The notes under the pieces are model-generated. The model ran no database searches, was not told the DNA's origin, and saw nothing but the letters and a program-made list of their open reading frames with translations. From assembly GCF_020906515.1 (NCBI RefSeq), contig NC_085849.1, positions 2,976,001 through 3,040,000 on the forward strand: a DNA stretch of 64,000 nucleotides, in the 5' to 3' direction. This document shows positions 10,591-19,681 of this stretch, piece by piece; position 1 is the first letter of the stretch, and every line of letters starts with the position of its first letter. The position numbers and the translations under genes are program-made. The stretch is from Vanrija pseudolonga. Taxonomy: Eukaryota; Basidiomycota; Tremellomycetes; Trichosporonales; Trichosporonaceae.

Positions 10591-11673
10591 TCATGACCAG
10601 GTAGCGAGGACGAGCGCGGCGAGGGTTGTGCCCTTCGGCTCCGTGTCGGCGTCGTCCGCCAGCTCGTCACGCAATGCCGAAGCGTTCGCGGCCAGCCCGT
10701 CTAGCAGCTCAGTGGTATCAGGCAAGGCCCACACTGCCTCGGCGTACGTCCAGTCCCTGCGCGGGCGCTTCGTGCGCCGCCGAGACACCGCTGGCGGGGA
10801 GGGCAGGCGGTGCAGAAAGTCGAGGTTGGCGTCGGCGGTGTCCTCGGCCTCAGCCTTGCCCTTGCCCTTGTCCGGGCTCGTGCCAGCGCCGGGCCGGAGC
10901 GCGAAGAACGCGGCGACGTCGTCGTCGTTATGCGTCTTGCGGGCCGACGCGGCGCGCGGCGTGGCGCGCGGCTTGGTCGGCGTCGTCTCAACCTCGTCGC
11001 CGTCGTCGACCTCGCGCGCGCGCTTCGACGGCGTCGCGACAGCGCTCGCACTGGCACTAGCGCTCGACCTCAGCGGGCTCCCCGTGGCGGGGGAATGCTT
11101 GTGCGGGCTGCTGACGAGCCCGGACAGGTCGACGCCAGAGGCGTACTTGAACTTCTTCTTGGGCGTCGCGAATGGCGAGAGGGCCGGCACGGCCGTCGGC
11201 GCCGGCGCGGCCTGCGTTGCTGGCCTGCGGCGGGAAGGGGACGGCGCCGACTCCTCCGCCGCCGCGAGGAGGCGGCGCGACGTCGCCAGCGCGGACTTGA
11301 AGCGCGCGGGCGAGACGCTCGAGGCGCGCTGGACGGCGGTTTCGAGCAGGTCGTGCGATTGGACTCTAGGGGGCGTCAGTGGGTGGTTGCTTGGCGGGGA
11401 CGAGGTCGCGCGCCTCGTCAAGCAGAGCGCAGCGGGCAGCCACCGCTCGACGAACTCGGCGCACTCGGCATGCTCGGCGCTACGCGCCTCGCAGACTCAC
11501 CGCTCACACCCCAACAGCGCCGCGACGCCGACCAGCGCCGTCCGCTCCTCCGCGCGCAGGTCGTTGCCCTTGCCTGGGGCGGTGAGATGCCGCAGCGTGG
11601 ACAGGATGTCCGCCGCGACGGGGAGGGCGGGGTGCGTCGCTGATGGGAAGAGAGGGGCGAGTTCGTGCGACAT
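10591..11673 (-). CDS. ORC6: ORC6-like origin recognition complex subunit
   Basis: Exons 11501-11673 and 10591-11365 (135-nt intron with CTGAC branch and CCCCCTAG acceptor) give 315 residues. The first 95 residues look like the helical cyclin/TFIIB-like domain of Orc6: a leucine-rich start, RAEERTALVGVAALLGCER, then LLETAVQRASSVSPARFKSAL and SRRLLAAA. This follows the order of the human ORC6 N-terminal repeat as I recall it. The rest is basic and Ser/Pro-rich with possible CDK sites (TPKKKFK, TPSKR, SPPAVSRRR), ending in KRPRRDWTYAEAVWALP. In the complex Orc6 helps load MCM helicase. I cannot identify a second cyclin fold. The assignment rests on pattern, not on an alignment. Confidence 0.55.
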
Positions 11674-11871
11674 TGCGCTGGACGCGGTGGGTGGGGAGAT
11701 GAGTGACGACAACAGCGACAATGAATCGACGCGTTTTGACTTTTGAGTGGCAAGAGCTGCGCAATGACGCAGGGGCCAGCGCAAATCAGACCCACACACA
11801 CCCACCACTGCCAACAGCGACCCCACCCCACACCACCATGCATGCTGCTATGAATACAACGCCTGCGACAC

Positions 11872-12930
11872 CTACGCAGCCAGCGCGACCCGCTCCGGCT
11901 TGCTCGCTGCGTGTGAGTTTCGTCCAGCACGGCAACTCACCCTGCGCCTTTGTCGCCGCGGCTGGCTCCGCCTCGGCCGGCTCGTCCACCGGCGCGTCTG
12001 GGAGGCTGATGGGCTGCGTGTCGGGCACGTCTGGGATCTTGGGCTGGGGGTGTTAGTGACTGTGGTGGGGGTGGAAGTTGGAGGTGGACGCGTGGAGTGA
12101 AGAAGGCAAGCAAGGCCCTTCTTCGGCACCGCACTCGACCACCTCGCAGCTCCACACCTCGCCTTCTCCTCTCGCCTCCGCTCGCGCGAGTTCAGCGCAC
12201 TCACCAAAGCCTCCCGTTGCAACTCCTCCAGCTCACGCTGCACCGCCTCCTCCTCCTCCGGGCTCATCTGGCTCGCGAGCGCCTCGTCAATCTCGCGCTG
12301 GTACTCGATGCCCTCGCGGCTTTGGTCCATGAGCTTCTCGACGCGCTCGAGAGACACCTCCTTCTGGAGCTGCTTGAGGACGGCAGATCCTTGCTCCAGG
12401 CCGTGCACGACGGCAGCCTGGATCTGCGTGAACTCGATGGAGCTGACCTGGGCGAGGGTTAAACAGAACACACAGTGAGAGGACGGCACCAAGCCACACC
12501 GCACGCACCAGATCCTGAAGCGTCTGCAGCTGTCCGTCGGTCCTCGTCAACAGCTGCTCCTGGTACTTTCGTTGCCTGAGTGCGGTGAGGGCTCTCCGCT
12601 GGGAGTCGTCAGCGCGGCGTCGGCGTCGCCGGCGGCTCGCCCACCTTGTCGCCCTTGGCAAGTGCGTCCTTGGCAATCTCGTGCTCGCGATCCAGCACGA
12701 CTTGGATCTGATGGGTGAGCTATGTCCAGCAGCATGTGACACCCACCCGCTTCTGGTACTGCTTGAGCCTATCGCGCTGGAGTTTGAGGCTGTGGGGGTC
12801 AGCGGGGCAACCAGGTGGAGGCGTCGGCCGACGTCAACACTCACTCCAACACGGCCCGGTCCTGCGCTGTAATCTTTGGCCCTTGCTGGGCCAAGCCCAT
12901 ATTGACTAGAGCATTCTGCCATAGGCCCAT
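11872..12930 (-). CDS. VPS20: VPS20/CHMP6, ESCRT-III initiator
   Basis: Vps20 links ESCRT-II to Snf7 filament nucleation on endosomes. Seven exons (12845-12930, 12747-12789, 12645-12707, 12509-12598, 12205-12447, 11941-12043, 11872-11906) give 220 residues. The protein starts MGLW, so Gly2 can be myristoylated as in the family. Landmark blocks are ITAQDRAVLDLKLQRDRLKQYQKR, VVLDREHEIAKDAL, RRALTALRQRKYQEQLL, VSSIEFTQIQAAVVHGLEQG and SPEEEEAVQRELEELQ. The tail is acidic and proline-rich and ends PERVALAA. A second in-frame ATG (MGLAQQG, residue 11) would also give a Gly2 protein. The gene is divergent from the golgin gene, 238 bp away. Confidence 0.92.
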
Positions 12931-13168
12931 GGCGTGCGTGAGGGGTGTGTTGATGCAGAGTGAAGAGTGGTGGAGTCGCGATGGAGTTGATGTCTGTTCA
13001 TGATGGCGATGATAGCGGGGGCAATGACATAAGGCGGCGTCGAGGGGCGGCAGGCAGCTCGAATGAGTGTTCCTGGAACGGACAGTCGGCGCGGCTCAAG
13101 CCTCACTGCCAGCACACATCTCCGCTCGACAACTCTCCTCTTCACCTCATCACATCCCCGCAACACCC

Positions 13169-15903
13169 ATGTTCAGCGGCAGCCTGTCGGACAGGCTCAA
13201 GGCCGCGGTCAACCAGATCGAGCAGACGGGTAAGGCCGCGGTCAACCAGTTCGAGCAGACCGGCAGCCAGCTGCAGCAGCGCGCAATCAGCGCGACGCAG
13301 ACTGCGGCTGCCGCAGGAGCCCAGGTGGCAGCCTCGTCATCCCGACCAGCGTCGCCCGCGTCGCCGACAAGACCAAAAGTCACGCCCGCGGTCGCAGCGT
13401 CCGACTCGCCCCTCTCCCCCGGACCGTCGACATCGCCGACAAAGAGCAGCACGAGCCACCTCGCCGAGTCGGCGATGGGGAACCTCAGACGCTCGTTACA
13501 GCTCCAGCGCGAGTCGTTGGATCTCTCACGGCCTGGCTCCGCAGAGCTCAAGGAGGTCAAGGAGACCAAGGAGGTCAAGGAGACCAAGGAGGTCAAGGAG
13601 GCCGACGCGCCCACAATCGCTGTTGCAGGTTCTTCACGCCCCGAGACGCCCAAGGGCCTCGCGGCGCCGTTCGCACTCGGTTCCCTCGCGTCCTCGGCCC
13701 AGCCAAGCGGCAAGGCCACCCCCGGCGACGTGTCGGACACGGACGAGGGCAAGGGGGCCGATGGCAAGGCGGCGGATCCGCTCTCCGTGCCCCTGCCGGC
13801 CTCTCCCGCCGCCACGCCGGCGAAGGAGCAGGCTGACCCGCTGAGGAGTGCCGGTGCCGCAGAGGTCAAGGACAATGCAGCTGAACCAGAAGCTGCGGTC
13901 TCGCCCAAGGCCGCTGAGCCAGACGCCGCCGCAGCCTCGCCCAAGGCCAATGGCGATACTACCCCCGATGCCGACGCCAGCGCCGAGCAGCGGTTTGAAG
14001 CTTCAGAGAGACGGTTCAAAGGTGAGCTAACTTGCTCGGGTACCCAGCTCACACGCAGACCTCTCAAATCGCTACACCGAGCTCCTCGCTCAGAACCACG
14101 CAGCCAACAAGATTGTCAAGGATCTTACGCCCCTCTCTGGCATTTCAGATATTGATGCGTTTGAGGGGTGGCTGCGCATGGCGACGACCAAGCTCGGCTT
14201 GTTCGAGGATCAGCTCAAGGGCTTGCAGGGCAAGCTGGAGTGTGAGTGCCGAGGTTCCGCCGAGCTGACGCCTAGTGCAAGCATCGCGAATGGAGGAGCT
14301 CCGCGATACACATCGCCTTGAGGGCGGATCGCAGCACGAGTTGATATCCAAGCTCCGGAAGCAGGTGTCTGACGCCGAGGCCAAACTGTCGGCCAAGGCC
14401 AACGACATGGTCGAGACGAGCCAGCTGCGAGCCGACCTCGCCAAGGCCGAGACGCGCGCCAAGGAGGAGGAGGAGAAGCGCACAAAGGCGATTTCGCTCC
14501 TCAAGACGGTGCGCCAGAAGCACGTCAAGGTGGAGAAGGAGAAGGAGGTGATGGCCCAGGACCTCGCCGAGGAGCGCGCGGAGCGGACAAAGGCCGGCGA
14601 GGAGGTCGAGAAGATCAAGGCGGAGCGCATTGTCCAGGTCGACCAGCTGCGCAAGGGCTTTGAGCGCGAGACTGCGAGCATCAAGGAACGCAGCGACAAG
14701 GAGCTGGCCGCGAGGAAGGCCGCGTGGGAGCTCGAGATGATCACGACGAAGGTGGGTAGCGGCTTCTGACTGATATGGCTAACCCGCCAGGCAGCACACG
14801 CCAAGGAGCTCTCGCACAAGGCCACGAGGATCACATCACTCGAGCACCAGGTCAAGGACCTGACCGAGACCAAGGTCAAACAGTTTGAGACGATCCAGAG
14901 CCGGCAATCTGAGGCCGAGTCGGCGCGCGGCGACCTGGAGGGCCTGCAGACGCGGACCAAGGAGCTCGAGTTCCAACTGCGAGAAGCGACCGAGCGCATC
15001 GCGCTGCTTGAAGACGCACCGAGTGCGCGGTCTCCAGAAGTGGATGCGGCGGCAGCCCCCGCCCGGCCGTCGGGCACGTCGGCCGCTGAGGTACAGCGGC
15101 TGCTCGCCGAGGCGGACGCCAAATCCGAGGCCAAGCTCTCCGACCTGCGCTTCAAGGTGCGCGCTTTGGAGCGCGAGCGCAACGAGCTAGAAGAAGACTG
15201 GGCGTCCAAGCTCGCGCAGCGGGTGCGCGAGCTCGAGACACTGCGGCGTACGCTGAGCGACAAGGAGGAAGAGGCAGCTACTGCTGCCGCGGCGAGAGCG
15301 GAGCGGGACGCGCGCATCGACGCGGCCGACGCCGCGCGCCGCGAGCTCGAGCGCGAGATGGTCCAGCTCCGCGCCGCCGTGGAGGAGGCACACGCCGACG
15401 TCGCTGTCGCCGCAGAGGCGGAGCGCGCCGCGCGCGACGAGCTCGCAGCCGCAGGCGACGCCACGAGCAGCGTGCAGGCGCAGCTCGACGAGGCCAAGGC
15501 GCTCGCCGACAAGCTGCGCGCCAACAACAAGACGCTGCGCGACGAGATGAGAAAGGTCCAGAGCAGCGTCCAGCTGCTCGAGCGCCAGCGTAACCCTGGC
15601 GTGGGGTACTGGGCGAGCGGGGGCGCGGCTGCCGAGCCGGCCGTGTCCATGACGCCCGCACCGGCGCCGGCACCGACGCCGCCCGCGCCCTCTGCAGCGT
15701 CCGACGCGTCGGGCACACAGACCCCCTCGTCGCCCGCCCCGTCGCGCGACGAAGAGGAAGTCAACCTCGAGTACCTCCGCAACGTCATCCTCCAGTTCCT
15801 CGAGCACAAGGAGATGCGGCCAAACCTCGTGCGCGTGCTGAGCGTCATTCTGCGCTTCACGCCCCAGGAGCTGCGGCGACTCAACGCCAAGTTGAATACT
15901 TAG
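13169..15903 (+). CDS. GRIP-domain golgin (coiled-coil Golgi tether)
   Basis: Exons 13169-14021, 14059-14241, 14276-14751 and 14791-15903 give 874 residues. The N-terminus has an amphipathic DRLKAAVNQIEQTGKAAVNQFEQTG repeat, split here for display as KAAVNQIEQTG and KAAVNQFEQTG. A low-complexity region follows (residues about 40-280), then a long coiled coil. The C-terminus is a GRIP domain: NLEYLRNVILQFLEHKEMRP then LVRVLSVILRFTPQEL. The conserved Tyr needed for Arl1 binding is present. GRIP golgins such as yeast Imh1 tether vesicles at the trans-Golgi. The first 280 residues are poorly conserved, so the assignment rests on the C-terminus and the coiled coil. Confidence 0.88.
13550..13603 (+). 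repeat. 18-nt in-frame tandem repeat within the golgin gene
   Basis: Three near-perfect 18-base units encode KEVKET, KEVKET and KEVKEA. The last unit differs at its end. The number of units could vary between strains. Confidence 0.9.
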
Positions 15904-16138
15904 AGTGTGGCGACGGAGTGTATGTATCGACGAACGAGTGCATGCATCGGGCTATGGATGGTACGGACTCGACGAGGCTTTGGGCACGGGCACGAGCACA
16001 GGCAACGGGCTAGTTTGGCTGTTCTGTATTCTTTCTCATCTGGGCTTGGGTTTTTGTCTTTTCTCTGAGCGGTGCGATTGTCTTGTCTTGTTAGGTGCTG
16101 CCTAGGGCTCACGCCGGCACCTGCGACGTTGCAGGTGC

Positions 16139-19100
16139 CTAAAGGCCCCAACGCAGCGCCAGACTCGACAGCACGACGCTGACAGAGCTAAGTGCCATGA
16201 GGACGGCGCTCCACACCGGGCTGAGCTTGATGCCGTTGGCGGGGAAGAGCACGCCGGCGGCAATGGGCATACAGACAAAGTTGAAGATGGACGCCCAGAT
16301 GAGGTTGAGCCACTGGCGGTTGCGCACCTTCTTGCTCAGGTGGAAGAGGGTGATGAGCGAGTCGAGCGACGACGAGAGGATGACAAAGTCGGCCGAGGCG
16401 AGGGTAGCCTGCGAGCCGTGGCCCATGGCAGCGCTCACGTCCGCGGCGGTGAGCGCAACGGCGTCATTGAGGCCGTCGCCGACGAACATGACGCGCTGGG
16501 GCACGACCTTGGTGCGGAAGATGTTCTTGACCGTGCGGGTCTGCGCCTGCATCGCGTTGATCGCCTCGGCCTTGCCCTCCGGTCCGACGCCGGCGTGCAC
16601 GTCCTCCGGCGCAATGTCAAGCGTGCGCGCCACAGCACGAGCAGTGACCTCGTTGTCGCCGGTGAGCATGACGAGGCGGTACCCACGCGAACGGAGCGTC
16701 TGGAGCACGCTCTTGGTAGTCGGGCGGGGCGGGTCAGAGAGACCAAACATGGCGGCGAGGGTGAACGGCGCGTCACCGACGCGCGCGCCGACGAGGACGA
16801 CCGACTTGGCGTCGGTGGCCCAGGTCGTGATGCGCTCGGCATCCTCCTTGTTCAGGTCGAGACCATTCTCCTCAAGGAGCTTGGCGTTGCCGATGAGCAG
16901 CTCGAGGGTCTCGTCGCCAACCGCAGCGAGCGCGCGGAGGCCGCGGCCTGCGATCTCGGCTGTTTCAGTGACCTTGGCAGAAGACTCTTCAAAGTTGGCA
17001 TTGAGGTAGTCGACCAGACCGACAGCGAGGGGGTGGGTCGACTGCGCTTCAACGTCACGGAGGGCGTGGACAATCTCCTTGCGGGCAACACCGGCGACGT
17101 CCTTGTGGAACTCGTCGGTGACGACCGACTTGCCGACGGTGAGGGTGCCCGTCTTGTCGAAAGCAATGGTCGTTACCTGAGTGGCGCCGGTGAAGGCCTC
17201 ACCACCGCCAGACGCGAGGATACCAGCCGCAGCGGCAAGGCCGTTGCCGACTGCGTTGGCACAGGGAACAGCGAGTCCGATACCGCACGGGCACGCGACG
17301 ACGAGGACGGAAATGGCAAACTCAATGGCGAAGAACGGGCGGCCACCGTTTCCGTGGAACCACTTGGGGTCGATGAGGCCGCCAAACGTAACGCCCATCC
17401 AGATGGCGAGGACAACGATGGAGATGTAGACGACAATGGGGACGAAGACACCAGTGAGGCGCTCAGCGGCCTTCTCGAGAGGAGCCTTCTTTCCGCCGGC
17501 GTCCGAGACGGCGCGGATGATACGCTCAAGCATCGTGTCGGCCGCGAGGTTGGTAACACGAATGGTGACCGCAGCCGACTGGTTAGTAGTGCCAGTGAAG
17601 ACCTCATCTCCCGGGCCCTTGGGCACAGGAAGGGACTCGCCAGTGAGGGACGACTCGTCAAAGGTCGTGTTGCCGGAGACGATGACGCCGTCGGTCGGTG
17701 GCAGGGCGCCGGCCTGGATAAGGATGAGGTCGCCGTACTCGACCTGGTCGACGGGGATCTCGCGTGCCGGGGCCGCAGAGTCTTCAGGCTCCGAGTAGAG
17801 GTCAGTCTCCTTCTCCTTCTCCTTCTTGGGGGTGTCGGGGTGGTCGCCCGGAGCGCTGTCAACGAGCCAGGCGGTCGGTGGGCGGAGATTGCCGAGGAGG
17901 GACACGGCGTCCGTAGTACGCGACTTGGCGTATGCCTCAAGCGTGCGGCCAAGAAGGATGAACATGAGGAGGAAGACCGACGAGTCGAAGTAGGTACCGA
18001 TAGACATGGTTCCGGAGTGTGCGCCGGCCTTGATGTCAAGCACCATCATCGCGATGGAGGCAAAGTAGGCTGTGGTGGTGGAAAGCGCCACGAGCAGGTC
18101 CATGCTGCCAAAGGTGAAGAAGTTGCGCCACGAGAAAGGGCGCGATGGGATCTTGGCCATCGACTTTGGACGAAGGAAGTGGGGGATGAGATGGCGGAGG
18201 TGCGGCCACACCGAGTTGAACGCACGGACATAGAACAGCCTTCCAACACCAAACTGCATGGGGGTAGCGAGGGCGAACATGGCGATGGTGCCGCGGTCCG
18301 CACCACCCCAGGCCGGTTCCATAAAGTACTGGCGGAAATGGTTGCTCTTGGGCAGGAGGGCCATGGCGACGATGCCGATAATGAAGGTGGGGATGGCGAA
18401 GAGGAACGCAACGACGAGGTGCGAGCCAAGGATCTTGACTTCGTGGCGCTGCATCTCACGGCTGCGCTCGGAAAGACTCTTGTTGCGCACGACTTGGGCA
18501 TCGAACTCGGGCGCCACGTCGGAGAGCGACTTGAGAATGTCGCGGATAGTGAGAGGCTCATGCGGGGCGTAGGTGATGGTAGTGACCGGCGCCTTGAGGG
18601 TGAGAGGGGTGAAGGACCGGAGAGGCATCGACTTGAGGTGGTCGTTGAGCTGCACGATGCAGTTGTTGCAGAACACGCCGTCGACGCGGACCGTGACGGT
18701 GCGCTGACCGGGGCCGTCCGTCTTCTTCTGTACGTTCACCGGGCCAGAGCTCACGATCGTAGCGTCGTAGCCGAGGTCTTCAATCGTCTCCTTGATGGCG
18801 TCAGCCGACAGGCTGGCCTTGTGGGTGACGACACCCTTGTTATCGAGAAGGACGATGAGGGCCTCGGTGATGTCCGGGTTCTTGGCGAGCTCGGATTCGA
18901 TCGTGGACGTGCACGACGCACAGGTCATGCCGTCGATGCTGTACGTGGTGCGGATGAGTGCATTCTCGTCCGACTCGGCGGGAACGTCCGGCGCCTCGGG
19001 GTGGGTCTCGATAACTTGGGCATCGTAGCCAAGGTCCTCGATGAGCTCGGCGACCTCGGAAGCAGGAAGGGACGCCTTGTGCCGCACCTTACCGGACGAC

Positions 19101-19681
19101 GAGAGCAGGATGATATCCGACTCGAGCACGGACGCGTTCTCCTTGAGGGCAGACTTGATAGTGCCTGTGCAAGAAGCGCAAGTCATGCCCTCGATGGAGA
19201 AGGTAGTGACCTGGATCTGGTCGGCCGGCGGCGGGTTGGACACGGTGGGCGGCGCGAGGCCATTAGTAAGCGCCTCATGCTCTGCACGACAGGCCCCGCA
19301 GCGCTCGAGGTGGCGAATCCTGCGCTCCTCGGCGCGCTTCTCCTCCTTGGTGGCGCGGCGCTTGCTGCCAAGCTTGGCAAAGAGGGAAGGCTTGGAGGTA
19401 GGCTCGGCGGCATCCTCCTCGGTGACGTTGAAGCCGCCCTCGGTAGCGAGGATGCCCTTGACCTGGTCCACAATCTTGCGGTACGACGGCGCCCTGGTCG
19501 ACGACGAGATGGACGTGTCGATGGCAAAGGTGACACGGTTGAGTAAGAGGGAGATGGAGAGGTTCTTGACCGACGACAGGCCGGCCAGGAGCTGCGTGAT
19601 CGACTCTACACATGACGGGCAGTGCATGTTTGAGACGAGCAGCGATGCCGTCGGCAGATGGGTGGGGATGTTGAGCGCCAT
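16139..19681 (-). CDS. CCC2: CCC2/ATP7-type copper-transporting P1B ATPase
   Basis: An intronless reading frame of 1,180 residues. It pumps Cu(I) into the secretory pathway to load multicopper oxidases. Metal-binding cysteine pairs occur at residues 21/24 (MHCPSC), 168/171 (GMTCASC), 254/257 (GMTCASC) and 338/341 (GVFCNNC), with an extra CGAC pair at 128/131. Core P-type motifs are all present: TGES near residue 679, the copper-type CPC in membrane helix 6 near 798, the phosphorylation site DKTGTLT near 840, the STHPLA (SxHP) motif near 880 and GDGLNDA near 1067. A charged Lys/Glu-rich loop lies between helix 4 and the actuator domain (KKEKEKE). It is one of the few uninterrupted long genes here. 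Confidence 0.96.
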   Translation of the reverse strand: MALNIPTHLPTASLLVSNMHCPSCVESITQLLAGLSSVKNLSISLLLNRVTFAIDTSISSSTRAPSYRKIVDQVKGILATEGGFNVTEEDAAEPTSKPSLFAKLGSKRRATKEEKRAEERRIRHLERCGACRAEHEALTNGLAPPTVSNPPPADQIQVTTFSIEGMTCASCTGTIKSALKENASVLESDIILLSSSGKVRHKASLPASEVAELIEDLGYDAQVIETHPEAPDVPAESDENALIRTTYSIDGMTCASCTSTIESELAKNPDITEALIVLLDNKGVVTHKASLSADAIKETIEDLGYDATIVSSGPVNVQKKTDGPGQRTVTVRVDGVFCNNCIVQLNDHLKSMPLRSFTPLTLKAPVTTITYAPHEPLTIRDILKSLSDVAPEFDAQVVRNKSLSERSREMQRHEVKILGSHLVVAFLFAIPTFIIGIVAMALLPKSNHFRQYFMEPAWGGADRGTIAMFALATPMQFGVGRLFYVRAFNSVWPHLRHLIPHFLRPKSMAKIPSRPFSWRNFFTFGSMDLLVALSTTTAYFASIAMMVLDIKAGAHSGTMSIGTYFDSSVFLLMFILLGRTLEAYAKSRTTDAVSLLGNLRPPTAWLVDSAPGDHPDTPKKEKEKETDLYSEPEDSAAPAREIPVDQVEYGDLILIQAGALPPTDGVIVSGNTTFDESSLTGESLPVPKGPGDEVFTGTTNQSAAVTIRVTNLAADTMLERIIRAVSDAGGKKAPLEKAAERLTGVFVPIVVYISIVVLAIWMGVTFGGLIDPKWFHGNGGRPFFAIEFAISVLVVACPCGIGLAVPCANAVGNGLAAAAGILASGGGEAFTGATQVTTIAFDKTGTLTVGKSVVTDEFHKDVAGVARKEIVHALRDVEAQSTHPLAVGLVDYLNANFEESSAKVTETAEIAGRGLRALAAVGDETLELLIGNAKLLEENGLDLNKEDAERITTWATDAKSVVLVGARVGDAPFTLAAMFGLSDPPRPTTKSVLQTLRSRGYRLVMLTGDNEVTARAVARTLDIAPEDVHAGVGPEGKAEAINAMQAQTRTVKNIFRTKVVPQRVMFVGDGLNDAVALTAADVSAAMGHGSQATLASADFVILSSSLDSLITLFHLSKKVRNRQWLNLIWASIFNFVCMPIAAGVLFPANGIKLSPVWSAVLMALSSVSVVLSSLALRWGL

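Noticed and set aside
11366-11500. Coding read-through of the ORC6-like gene's 135-nt intron
   Set aside because: The frame is open in part, but joining it would need a 21-nt intron. The strong CTGAC and CCCCCTAG acceptor joins GCER directly to VQSHDLLE.
14145-15890. Long minus-strand open frame across the golgin gene
   Set aside because: It mirrors the coding strand with Ser/Arg-rich random composition, no domain, and covers a gene with a clear GRIP domain and spliced frame.
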